Shown: piece by piece, positions 1-8,721 of the stretch
How the letters are laid out: each line of letters opens with the position of its first letter
Position numbering within the stretch: position 1 is the stretch's first letter
From: an uncultured Eggerthella sp.
Lineage (GTDB): Bacteria; Actinomycetota; Coriobacteriia; Coriobacteriales; Eggerthellaceae
Direction: 5' to 3'
Assembly: GCA_900556585.1 (NCBI GenBank)
Contig: USPD01000009.1
Location: 1-40,297 of the forward strand
Length of the DNA stretch: 40,297 nt
The notes under the pieces: model-generated
The model's database searches: none
What the model was told of the DNA's origin: nothing
What the model saw: only the letters and a program-made list of their open reading frames with translations
Translations under genes and position numbers: made by a program

Positions 1-53
1 CATTAAAGATAAGTTTTTCTTGATAATTGCTTTGCTGCGCTGCAAAAACGCAT

Positions 54-67
54 GAAGTATATACTTC
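54..67. promoter_or_regulatory. Perfect palindrome GAAGTATATACTTC, copy 1
   Basis: This 14-bp sequence equals its own reverse complement and recurs exactly at 203-216, the only other copy I found in the window. Start-to-start spacing is 149 bp, close to 14 helical turns. A paired, dyad-symmetric site in an AT-rich intergenic region fits a dimeric repressor or activator operator, but no regulator gene lies beside it here. Function is inferred. Confidence 0.5.
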
Positions 68-202
68 GAAATTCTCTAAATTTCTACTGACATAGATTAA
101 TTCTTGATCATGACATTAATTACATGCTTAATTACCATTTGTAACCAAATTAATCACCAAATTAAACACACTTGCCAATACTGAATTACACAGCCCCTAT
201 AC

Positions 203-216
203 GAAGTATATACTTC
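203..216. promoter_or_regulatory. Perfect palindrome GAAGTATATACTTC, copy 2
   Basis: Exact second copy of the palindrome at 54-67. The flanks differ between copies (at/ga and ac/ta), so the conserved unit really is the 14-bp dyad and not a longer duplicated segment, which argues for selection on the site itself. The target gene may lie left of the window. Confidence 0.5.
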
Positions 217-625
217 TACCCTTTTTGCAGAGGGATAAGCACAAATCAGTTATTATTTAACGATTCCTCATCACAAAAAAGCAAAACACCTGCAATAACC
301 GCAATTTAGATAAGCCCAACGATTAACCACCAAATAGTTGTCGCTTATTTGAGAAAGATTACTGAAAGATTACTACCATTATCTTCAGAGCCCTATCGTC
401 AGTATCAAGCTTTTGTCTCCATCGGTATTACCAACATTGTTGTCTGTCAGATTACCCGAGATATTACCAGCACCTAAATCATTACCCGATCCAGTATCAG
501 AAATTTCGAATTGGAGAATTTGGTAATTCATCAATCTGGCAGCAGTAGCTACCAAAGAGATAGTCACACTACTCTTAATAGCACCTGTCAAATAATCTGC
601 AAAAGAATAATGTTTGTGTTCCGGG

Positions 626-3600
626 CTATGAACGACATCTGAAATAAGCCACGCCCGCAATAACACAAGAAAATAACGCAAGTACTCCCAGAGTTCGAGC
701 AACACCAATTGCATAATCACTCGTTTCAGGCAAGGCATCAGATGTAGTCTTTCCTGATTCTTTATCAGAATAATTGTTTCCCTTTATTTGGGTGTTTCCA
801 CCACCATTATTTGAGGCGTTATTCGATCCACTGTTTTCGGGATTGCTATTAGAGTCGCCATTGTTGCCAGAGTTGTTTTCGGGATTACCGCCGGAACCGT
901 TACCGCCAATAGAATCATTGCCACCGCCAGAACCGTTACCGCCACTGGAATCATTGCCACCACTGGAACCGTTGCCATTGTTGGAATTACTGCCGCTGCC
1001 CGAGCCATTACCGTTTTCGGAGCCGTTGCCATCGCTGGAGCCATCAGTATCTCCATCACTAGTGCCAGAATCCATATCTCCCCCGGCTCCTCCAGTGCCG
1101 TTACCTATGTCATCGTCAGTTCCATCACCAGTATTTTCTCCACCTGCATCCCCAGATGCAGATCTATCTATCGTAAAAGTGACGACAGTTCTTTGGTTAT
1201 GTTCGTTCTGGGCAACCAAAGTATAAATTCCTTCTTCAGTAATAGAATCGCCCGCTTTATATCCATCCACCTTAAATCCCCAGTCTTGAGTAGACAGATT
1301 AGCTCTTTGTAGACCAGTTTTTTCCATAGTACTATCTGATAATGCCAAAGTCTCATTATCAGAAGATCCATCCGAAACCTTATCAACTACCTCACCCGTA
1401 TCAGGATCAACCAAAACGGGCAAGTTTTTACGGTATAAAGAAACGCTGTTTGCACCATCAATTACTGGAGAAACCGTGTCGTTATACACCGCGCCATCTT
1501 CAACGTTAGAAATAGTTGGAGCTACGGGTACGCTATCTAAGATAGCACCCGTAAAGAACCGAGAATTTGCCCATCGTGCATGGCCATTGCCGTTCCCCAA
1601 AGAATCACTCGTAAGAGTCACCGATATTGCATTTTCAGGAATCCTAACCAAAACATGTTCCTGCACGGTATAGCGCGTCATGTCAGGTGATGTATAGAGC
1701 ACCTGTTCTTCGGTTTCTCCCGCTTCGTTCGTTACTGCCGCTTTCACGTAGAATCGGACTTTTCCATACATACCAAACTGACTATCGCGAGTGGAACGAT
1801 GAAGACCAATCCAGGCATCCAAATAGGTTAGACGCACCCCATTACCACGATCCACCTTATAGGTTACTGACTTATTCCCGTCATTTTGCTGAATACCATA
1901 GCTGTACACTACTTCGCCCGAGCCATTCCATAAGCTAGGCAGATTATTGTCCTTATCAGGCAAAAACGTGCTATTTGTATTCGTTTCACAGTTTTCAGCG
2001 TTTGCCTTAACAACTTCACCATCAACTACCTGCACGTTTACCGTACTTGTTGCCTTGTTTCCTCTTGAATCATTAACGGCATAAGTGAGCTCATAGTACC
2101 CTGGAACGAAAAAACCATCCTCGTTCTTTTCTAAGTTGCCATAGTCAATAGAAACGGCATCCTTAATATCTCCCTCGTAAATACTATTTGCCGATTGAAT
2201 TAATTTGGTTGCATCAAAAGTACTAGCATCGTCAGGAGAAAGTACAACCCATGAATTTTCAACTTTAAGTGTGACCGTAGGCCATGCAGTCCACGCGTAT
2301 GGATACCCTTCAGAAACCATGTTGGGATAACCCTTCATGCGATTAAAGTAAATTCCATTATGATGGCCATGAAATCCTATATGCTCTGAATCCTTCGAGA
2401 TAAAGCAACTGCTTCCTGCCAATAAATCGATACGATAATAGTTGCCGTCTTGGGTAGAAATACCGCTATCATCGCGATTTAGCTTAACATTGCTCCAAGC
2501 ATGTGAATCGGTGCGGACCCAATAGGCTTTTATTCCCATTCGCTGAGATAAGTAAATACTTCCTCGCGCATTGCCGCCGCATACCGAAGCACCACCAGCT
2601 AAAGCTTCGTCCATTACCTGCCCACCGCCAGTGTATTGAATCCAGTTTGCATACGGCAAAAGCACCGCACGCAAACGTTGAGAATCTTGCATTTTAAGAT
2701 CAATATTTGACAAAAAGCGCGAAGCATTAGTTTCAGCCTGTAAAAGCCTTGTGTGATAGTAGGATTGGCCACTTTCGTTTATTTCCCCATATCGCTTAGC
2801 CACATAAAACGTTACCGTATTCGCAATTCCGCCCTTATTAGAAATTCCTGGCGCCCAGTCTTTAATGTGAAACGTGCGAGGCTCGCAATCCATTAATGTA
2901 CTTCCCAGATATCCCGCGTCAGCACTAGACATATAAATGCCTGCATCCTGTAAGTTCACCGTAACTTTATATACCTGTTCGCCTCCGTGGCTTGAGATTT
3001 GATACTTGTCAACTTCCTTCCCAAAATTGAGTAAAGTCTTTAACGATAGATCAAAGGCGGCTTTGCCTTGTTCATCGAAGTAATCGCGCCCGGTATACAA
3101 AAAGCTTGCAAAAGGGGTTGTTAGATAATCGATATCCGCATTCGTGCGAAAAACTTCATTGCTTAATACTTTCATTTTGACGCTACGAGTGCGCTCTAAA
3201 CCTTGAGCATCTGTAACTGAATAGGTAATAGAAAAAGTACCTGTTCTACCTTCAACGTAATCCGTTGTATAGGTAATATCGCCCGATAAATCGTTTCCTT
3301 CGGTGCCATTGTGCAAAGTTCCATCTTGCCCAACAACAGGCTTATCTGTTTCCCCAACGGGACCAGACAAAGTACGTGCGAATACCCCCTCCAAAATGTT
3401 GGCAGAAGTTACCTGTTCTGGATTAGAAAACTCTTTATCGGAAACCGAAAGCCAGGGAGTTGCCTTTTGCTTGGTGAATTTAGCGTCGGCCCAAACAGAA
3501 TGGTTATTAGGATGAGCAGCTTTATTAGTGGCTTCAGCTATAAGCTGAATTACTTTGTAGTTTGAAACATCAAGAGAAACTTGAACCGCATCACTGCGTT

Positions 3601-4060
3601 CGGTAAGTTCGTCGCTCTTCCAGATTTCCTGCCCATCTGCAATCACTTTAAATACTACGGCAGCACTTTTCCCCTCAACGCGTGCGGTATGGGAAATACC
3701 AACCCACGCCTCAAAGCGTTCATATCCATATTCCTGGATATCGTTGTAATAAATGCTAGAATCCGCGTGTGCCCAAAAGCCATGATCAAAAGTTTGCTCT
3801 TGGCCATCTACAAGCAACGAGAGGGATGAACCATCGTAGCTTTCATCGTAATAAAGAGAACCCCAACCAACTGAACTGCCTGTTGGATTGCGGTCAGATA
3901 AATACTGTTCGTATTCTGATGCGCCTGAATTAACTGGGTTTGCCTGAGCTGCCTGAGGCATTAAAACACCACTTAAAACAACCATGCTGGCAAGCATGAC
4001 AAAAATGGATGCTATAAATAACCGGCATAGGTCTCGCTTAAGCGGAATCCATGTCTGCAT
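626..4060 (-). CDS. LPxTG-type surface protein with NPCBM and transglutaminase-like domains
   Basis: This 1,144-residue exported wall protein starts at an ATG with a good Shine-Dalgarno (AGGAG, 6 nt away). A signal peptide spans residues 1-40, ending AQA. Residues about 48-195 form an NPCBM carbohydrate-binding module; 205-300 look Ig/DUF5011-like. Residues about 440-560 are a transglutaminase-like fold with a plausible triad: C494 (ASVCGGNARG), H520 (DSHAW) and D545 (YYRIDLL). A bulk-Ig segment (about 600-680) and a second NPCBM (about 700-836) follow, then Ig-like 850-965 and a Gly/Ser/Asn/Asp linker 968-1105 of near-repeats. The C-terminus has LPETS (1110-1114), a hydrophobic helix and an RCRS tail, a sortase signal with Ser in place of Gly. 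It probably binds glycans and may crosslink or cleave proteins at the cell surface; substrate unknown. It appears monocistronic. Confidence 0.85.
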   Translation of the reverse strand: MQTWIPLKRDLCRLFIASIFVMLASMVVLSGVLMPQAAQANPVNSGASEYEQYLSDRNPTGSSVGWGSLYYDESYDGSSLSLLVDGQEQTFDHGFWAHADSSIYYNDIQEYGYERFEAWVGISHTARVEGKSAAVVFKVIADGQEIWKSDELTERSDAVQVSLDVSNYKVIQLIAEATNKAAHPNNHSVWADAKFTKQKATPWLSVSDKEFSNPEQVTSANILEGVFARTLSGPVGETDKPVVGQDGTLHNGTEGNDLSGDITYTTDYVEGRTGTFSITYSVTDAQGLERTRSVKMKVLSNEVFRTNADIDYLTTPFASFLYTGRDYFDEQGKAAFDLSLKTLLNFGKEVDKYQISSHGGEQVYKVTVNLQDAGIYMSSADAGYLGSTLMDCEPRTFHIKDWAPGISNKGGIANTVTFYVAKRYGEINESGQSYYHTRLLQAETNASRFLSNIDLKMQDSQRLRAVLLPYANWIQYTGGGQVMDEALAGGASVCGGNARGSIYLSQRMGIKAYWVRTDSHAWSNVKLNRDDSGISTQDGNYYRIDLLAGSSCFISKDSEHIGFHGHHNGIYFNRMKGYPNMVSEGYPYAWTAWPTVTLKVENSWVVLSPDDASTFDATKLIQSANSIYEGDIKDAVSIDYGNLEKNEDGFFVPGYYELTYAVNDSRGNKATSTVNVQVVDGEVVKANAENCETNTNSTFLPDKDNNLPSLWNGSGEVVYSYGIQQNDGNKSVTYKVDRGNGVRLTYLDAWIGLHRSTRDSQFGMYGKVRFYVKAAVTNEAGETEEQVLYTSPDMTRYTVQEHVLVRIPENAISVTLTSDSLGNGNGHARWANSRFFTGAILDSVPVAPTISNVEDGAVYNDTVSPVIDGANSVSLYRKNLPVLVDPDTGEVVDKVSDGSSDNETLALSDSTMEKTGLQRANLSTQDWGFKVDGYKAGDSITEEGIYTLVAQNEHNQRTVVTFTIDRSASGDAGGENTGDGTDDDIGNGTGGAGGDMDSGTSDGDTDGSSDGNGSENGNGSGSGSNSNNGNGSSGGNDSSGGNGSGGGNDSIGGNGSGGNPENNSGNNGDSNSNPENSGSNNASNNGGGNTQIKGNNYSDKESGKTTSDALPETSDYAIGVARTLGVLALFSCVIAGVAYFRCRS

Positions 4061-4443
4061 TACATTCTCCTATGTTTGTTGCTTTGTCAACGGCTTAAAA
4101 TGATATCAAATAAGTACCATTAATAAATAGGAGAACTATTTCTTCTAATGATTGAATAGTGCCTTTTGGGTCTAGTGGCGTGAATGCCTTAATTGCGCCA
4201 GAACGCCATTGTTCATTCCTCCTGGCGTAGCAGCTATAACAAGAAAATATAAGAAGTCACTACAGAATTTCAGCATCCCTCAAAACAACAAGCTTTGTTC
4301 CACAGGCTAACCTGGTAAACACAGCAGGCATGGCGACGATCAGTCTTATGGGTCAGCTTTTTGCAAATACTCTACTTGCAAAAGCTTTGAACACTTAAAG
4401 ACACCCTACTTGCAAAAAGCTTTGAACGTTTGGTGTTTTTGCA
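4061..4443. other. Intergenic region, no gene seen, repeats at its end
   Basis: About 380 bases separate the surface-protein start from the small membrane-protein remnant. I see no supported gene. A short dyad (CGCCAG and CTGGCG, near 4,198-4,236) and the repeat cluster at 4,354-4,427 are the only structures. The region should contain the promoter of the surface-protein gene, but no -35/-10 pair at a credible distance was evident. Confidence 0.5.
4354..4427. repeat. Three-copy TTGCAAAAAGCT repeat with one inverted copy
   Basis: CTACTTGCAAAAGCTTTGAAC occurs at 4,372-4,392, and again with one extra A at 4,406-4,427. An inverted partial copy, AGCTTTTTGC, lies at 4,354-4,363, so it can pair with 4,412-4,421 as a 10-bp stem. 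The cluster lies just 3' of the small membrane-protein remnant on the minus strand and might serve as its transcript end, although there is no clear U tract. Confidence 0.5.
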
Positions 4444-4686
4444 TTATTTCACTTGGCAATTGCGGATGTATTCAAATTGTTTCTTGGAGAAGTAAATAAT
4501 CGCCGCGGTAAACAGCCAGAACACCAACATCCAGAAGAGTTGTGATGCCATAATGCAAACCACTACACAAGCAAAGGCAATAATACCTGCCACGACACTG
4601 AGTCCAAGAGCAAACTTGCGTTGCCTTAATGTTTGTTTTGTTTCCTGCGCTTGACTACTGTTTTTCTTTGATTATTTCGAACTCAT
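4444..4686 (-). pseudogene. Small two-helix membrane protein, in-frame stop at codon 5
   Basis: Reading the minus strand from an ATG at 4,686 with a strong Shine-Dalgarno (AGGAG, 6 nt upstream) gives M-S-S-K, then a TAA (4,672-4,674), then 75 uninterrupted codons to a TAA at 4,444. The downstream part has a polar, Gln/Lys-rich start, two hydrophobic segments (GLSVVAGIIAFACVVVCIMA and FWMLVFWLFTAAIIYF) and a basic end. A good ribosome site in the same frame as a membrane-protein pattern argues that this was one gene of about 80 residues. The stop is either a nonsense mutation or a sequence error; no alternative ATG lies soon after it. I do not recognise the family. Confidence 0.55.
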
Positions 4687-4839
4687 TACGGCTCCTATGC
4701 AACTTTTTAAAGCACGCCAGGCTCATAACCCAAGATCGTTGCGATTATTTCGTCACTCGGCAGCAAGAAAGCATCTCACTAACGAAAACTTATCACCGTA
4801 ATGTAACTAGCACGTTTCGAACTAGCGAACACAGCTATC

Positions 4840-5772
4840 GTGATTGAAAATAAAACAATACTCAAATTATCTATTCAAGATATACCAGGCATTATTGATA
4901 TATGTCTTGGTCTTTCACTTAACGATTGCTATTGGATAGTTCCCAAAAACGATTCTTCGACATTTACACAACGCAACCTATACGACAATCGCTTTAATCG
5001 CACACTTAGCCGTCTTGCGTTCACCGGCGTTGGAAGCAAAGTTAATTCTGAATTTGCATCTACTCCAGAGTTAACAACGAACGGTATGCTAGCAAAATGT
5101 TGGCGACGGATTGAAGGAAAAGTATATCTTTATAAAGAGGGATCTATTGGTTTTGCTAATTCAGGAAATGAACCTTACGCGGAATACTATGCTGCACAAG
5201 TAGCTGAAGCAATGGGTGTTAAGCATGTTGATTATGTACCCACAAAATGGGATGGTCATTTTTGCTCACGGTGCGAATTATTTACAAGCAAAGAATTTGG
5301 ATTTATTAGCGCTGGGCGTCTGGTTCACAAAGGCGGAATAGACGCAGTAGAAAAATATTGCTCGGATTTAGGTCCAGAATTCAACGAAGCATTTGCCGAC
5401 ATGTTAGCTTTTGACGCAATAGTGCTAAATATTGACAGGCATTTTGGCAACTTTGGTTTTATAGTGGATAATCTCAAAAACAAAATAATTGCCCCGGCAC
5501 CTCTGTTTGACCACGGAATGGCATTGCTTTACTCGGCGATGAAAGACGATTTCGACGATATTGAAGCTTATGAGCAGCTTCAACTACCACGCACCTATGG
5601 CAATTTTATCGCCCGTGCTCGGCAAAGCATGGGCGCCACACAACGTAAGAAAGTGCGCGCACTCTTTGATTTTCGATTCAAGAAACACCCACGTTATAAC
5701 TGGCCTCAATGGAGATTAGAGAAACTGGAAGATATGATTCATCGCCGCGCAAAGATGTTACTGAAACAGTAA
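4840..5772 (+). CDS. HipA/CtkA-like serine/threonine kinase, probably N-terminally truncated
   Basis: The 310-residue product matches the HipA-C kinase fold. It carries the LSLNDCYWI motif near residue 26, a probable ATP-binding lysine K99 (YLYKEG), a catalytic loop at 196-206 (LNIDRHFGNFG with D199 and N204), and the metal-binding D224 in PLFDHG. Such proteins phosphorylate proteins and can be toxins or growth regulators. The start is a GTG with no visible Shine-Dalgarno. Related proteins as I recall them carry roughly 100 more residues before the SLNDCYW motif. Upstream codons in this frame are protein-like but reach a TAA at 4,804. I infer loss of the N-terminal region, leaving the kinase core intact. 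No HipB-type antitoxin gene is adjacent. Its 3' end overlaps the convergent Hint-domain gene by 34 bases. Confidence 0.75.
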   Translation: MIENKTILKLSIQDIPGIIDICLGLSLNDCYWIVPKNDSSTFTQRNLYDNRFNRTLSRLAFTGVGSKVNSEFASTPELTTNGMLAKCWRRIEGKVYLYKEGSIGFANSGNEPYAEYYAAQVAEAMGVKHVDYVPTKWDGHFCSRCELFTSKEFGFISAGRLVHKGGIDAVEKYCSDLGPEFNEAFADMLAFDAIVLNIDRHFGNFGFIVDNLKNKIIAPAPLFDHGMALLYSAMKDDFDDIEAYEQLQLPRTYGNFIARARQSMGATQRKKVRALFDFRFKKHPRYNWPQWRLEKLEDMIHRRAKMLLKQ

Positions 5773-6897
5773 CCACAGTTAAGGTTTTCTATCTTTTGCG
5801 AGCACCCAGCAAGCTGACCCTGTGCAGCCTGTCCGCCAACAACCAGACCATTAGCAATAAACTCGTCATAGTCTTCGAAAGAAGTAGCTAAGTTGTATAC
5901 TTCCCCGCCATTAGATTTCTTCCGTATACCCACAATAGCTTGCGGCATTCCCTCGGCATCAATAAGCTTCATATCTCCACGTAATTTTTCAATGGCAACC
6001 ATACCCCGATCGGTAAGAATTGGATGCCCTTCACTGCAATGAAGCTCTAGACCAGATTCAGTGCGCACAGCCCACATAGTGTTCTCTGTACCCTTAATGA
6101 TATTTATAATGCGTACAAACCCTTGCGTATTCATAAGCAAATCTCCCACACGAAGATTTTCAATTGGGCGATCAAAGCCGTCTGCCATGCGCACCAAAGT
6201 GCCTTTAGCTACACAGCCCCATAACAAATTAAGCCATCCTAAAGATACCTTGCCACCAGAAGTTTCACTTCTCCTGGAAGAAAAATCTAAACTACCTAAA
6301 GTGCCATTTTGCCGCTGGAAAGCAACACTAAAATAAAGATCAATTCTGTCGCGTACAGGAAGTCTACTTGAAGGTACATCAGCCTTCCATTCTTCGTTCA
6401 AGTTAAAAGAAAACCCCTGATCGGTTTTGGTAAAGGCACTTATTACCTCGTCTTCCCGACCTTCGGTAATGTATTGAGCAAAACCTTTACCTGAATCCAT
6501 TTTTAAAGTAAAAGTAGCTATATCTATTTGGTAGAAGGGATTGGAATTTGCTTCATCCAACGCCACATCCGCTGCGAGAGGTACCCACAAACGCTGCTTG
6601 CCCGTTGCAGGATTGAAACTTTCCGGATACGTATAATCAACATCTTCTTTAGATAGAGGAGTGCGGTTGTAGCAGATATTGATAGGTGGCGCCGCTCCTG
6701 TATTCTTTTTCACAGGTAGTATTTGAAGTGCTTTATCAAATGCTTGAGAAACGTAAAAGTGATTCAGACATTACTTGCTTTCCACCATAGAGCGAAGCAA
6801 TAGCGCAACGAATAGAAGGATCCCTTACGTCAAGCTGGATATATTTATTGCTTTCGGCATATGGACGGAATGCTTCCAATTTTGCTTGAGCTGCCAT
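5739..6897 (-). pseudogene. Hint (intein/hedgehog-type) domain protein broken by a frameshift
   Basis: An ATG at 6,897 with a Shine-Dalgarno (AGGGAG) opens a frame of 53 codons ending at a TGA (6,736-6,738). The protein continues in another frame, open from 6,764 to 5,739, whose first GTG is at 6,713. Removing one base from the A4 run at 6,755-6,758 joins them smoothly through E-S-L-Y-V-S-Q-A-F-D. The restored product has about 385 residues: an unrecognised N-terminal domain of roughly 225 residues, then a Hint domain beginning at the Cys of LLWGCVAKGTLVRMADG, with the block-B His in CSEGHPILTDRG. The end reads EFIANGLVVGG, not the HN that intein splicing needs, so autoprocessing without splicing, or no activity, is more likely. 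A short Cys-containing tail follows. The N-terminal domain resembles nothing I can name. Confidence 0.65.
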
Positions 6898-7201
6898 AAC
6901 CTAGTACTCCCTAAACTCTTAAAAAATCAGATTAAATGCTTTGATAAGAATTACGAAATTTGATTAAACCACGTCAGCTTGATTTTTCCTGTATAAAAAA
7001 GAGGGAAGTTGCATAACACGCTCTATACCGAGAAGAAGTTAAACAATAATTCCTTTGTGCGATTTTTCTTTGTTATTTAAATTACAGAACAAGGCACTAA
7101 TAGGCATGAACAAGCACTTTAAAGATTCAAGTTTTACGTTTAAAGGTCGCGTCTCAAAAAGTGGTGTAAGGGTCGTTTTAGAATCATTAATTACCTAGAT
7201 T

Positions 7202-8458
7202 CTAAGCGGCCTTTCTTTTTTTGTCGAATGCCTCTTGGATCAACTGCATAGCCTCAACCCTTTCTCCTATTTGTGGCTCTGGCATAGCCGTATGTTCGTA
7301 TTCTTCTTGCAGAGTTGCCTTATCTATGATTCCTCGTCCCGTTAGCCAAGCATCGTTTTGGTCACAGCATACTGCCCCTACAAGTCTTATTGCTGATTCG
7401 ATCGAAGGAAAGATTGTCACCACTTTAGTACGACGTTTAATCTCTTCGTTCATTCTCTCTTGTACATTATTGGTTCGGATCCATCGGTGGTGCTCGAGAG
7501 GAAAATCAAGATAGGTCAATACATCAGGTTCTGCTTCTTCAAGAAGATCAGCACTTTTCTTGTCTACTTCACTAACAAGTTCTATTGCCCTTTGATATCC
7601 TGCCCGAACTAGTGCTGGGTTTGTTTGTTTAAATGCTGCCTTTATAGCCGCTAGAGCTGCCTGTCCGTTCTTTTTTCTTGTGCAGGTATCTAAGACATTG
7701 CGCTCAAAGTGAGCAATGCATCTTTGCCAACTGCAACCATTGAATACTTCTTTTATTGCTCGAACAAGGCCTTGGTGGCTATCAGATACTACAAGTTCGA
7801 GACCAAGCAGCCCTCTTTTTCTTAAGCTTAGAAGAAAGGATCTCCATGATATATAAGATTCAACATCCACTCCCTCGATACCCACAATGCGTCTCATGCC
7901 CTCTTTATTAAGGGCTACTGCGGTAACCAAAACCGTTTGCTTTCCTCTTCCTTGGTCTCTGCAATGGATAGTAGTTGCATCAAGCCAAAGATAAGGTCAG
8001 GTGGTATAGGAGAGATTTTCTTTTCTTAACTGCTCTACTTCAAAGTCAAGTGATTCAGCAAGCCTTGATACGCGAGATTTGCTGAGCTGTTCTACTCCGA
8101 GTGTCTGTAAGGCCTTCTCTACTTTTCTGGTTGATATTCCTGCTACCCACATCTCGCATACTGCAGAAGCTAAAGCAGTATCAGTTCTAGACCAGCGGGT
8201 GACAATATCGTCCGGGAAGTAGCTGCCGCTACGGAGCTTTGGAATCTTTAAGGTGATTTTGCCGATAGCGGTATCAAGACTGCGGCATCGATATCCGTTT
8301 CGAGGAACACCAAGTTCGCGTGCCTGTTCGTCCATTACCGTATTGAGAAGATTTTCTAGAAGAGTTCTAGCAGTCCCATTAAGATCCACACTTCCATCTT
8401 TTCTAAAAGCAATAGTGTCACTCTTAAGATCTTGAGAAAGTTCTAGTAAAGTGTTCAT
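7202..8458 (-). pseudogene. IS256-family transposase with an in-frame TGA
   Basis: The two halves (8,458-8,000 and 7,996-7,202) are in the same frame, separated only by a TGA at 7,997-7,999. Read through, they give about 417 residues, full length for the family. The DDE triad is visible: D in PYLWLDATTIHCRDQGRG just after the stop, D in VVSDSHQGL, and E in NNVQERMNEEIKRRT. The N-terminal half has the usual GVPRNGYRCR and IPKLRSGSYFP segments. The start ATG follows AAGGAAA. Because the stop precedes all three catalytic residues, the element should be unable to move by itself unless the TGA is read through or is a sequence error. Confidence 0.85.
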
Positions 8459-8522
8459 AGCGGTCGTTTCCTTTCATAGATCGTGGTTTTTGGGTTATTA
8501 ACGATTCTATTAAAACGACCGT

Positions 8523-8548
8523 GCCGCCCCGTAGAAATATGGGGCGGC
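8523..8548. repeat. Perfect 8-bp hairpin inserted within the IS right end
   Basis: GCCGCCCC and GGGGCGGC enclose a 10-base AT-rich loop. The hairpin lies between the outer and inner parts of the right inverted repeat and has no counterpart at the left end. It is upstream of the transposase start at 8,458, so it could block transcription or translation arriving from outside the element, as known for some insertion sequences. That role is inferred. Confidence 0.65.
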
Positions 8549-8721
8549 TTACACCACTTTTCGGGACGTGATTTTCGAAAAAAAGGTGCTTTCGTTGCAG
8601 GAATCTGGCATTTCGTGACACTTTTTCTTTTTCTGAACCTTTGATGCCGTCCCACGCCCGTACACAACTCGAGTTACTCGCCAAAAATGCCCCTAAAAAC
8701 CGGAAATTTTGAGTCCGAAGA

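Larger units (their letters stand above)
1..384. other. Intergenic region with twin palindromes, no gene seen
   Basis: This AT-rich stretch shows no convincing reading frame on either strand. Its only clear structures are two identical 14-bp palindromes, listed separately. The bases between here and the end of the surface-protein gene at 626 also lack a supported gene. A short minus-strand frame there has Gly/Asn/Asp-rich residues like a surface-protein linker, but no start of its own. Confidence 0.6.
7147..8571 (-). mobile_element. IS256-family (Mutator) insertion sequence, about 1.43 kb
   Basis: Terminal inverted repeats bracket a single IS256-type transposase. The outer repeats (7,147-7,170 and 8,548-8,571) agree at 21 of 24 positions, centred on AAAAGTGGTGTAAG. 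On the left the repeat continues without a break to 7,195. On the right the matching inner part (8,493-8,520) is displaced by a 27-base hairpin insert. I found no convincing 8-9 bp target duplication in the flanks, so the exact ends could be off by a few bases or the element may be old. Confidence 0.8.

Noticed and set aside
385..738. 117-residue minus-strand frame overlapping the end of the large surface protein
   Set aside because: Its first third is a shadow of the LPETS-protein gene in another frame. The rest has a Gly/Asn/Asp-rich patch but no start or ribosome site, so it may at most be a linker relic.
774..1226. Plus-strand proline-rich frame of 150 residues
   Set aside because: It is the antisense of the Gly/Ser/Asn linker of the surface protein; the repeats make a Pro/Leu-rich artefact.
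7997..7999. TGA recoding to Trp or Sec to explain the stopped transposase
   Set aside because: Other genes here end in TGA and use TGG for Trp, and no selenocysteine insertion element is visible, so a plain nonsense change is simpler.
8424..8684. Two minus-strand frames spanning the right end of the IS
   Set aside because: They cross the terminal repeat and hairpin, lack any family pattern, and overlap the transposase start.
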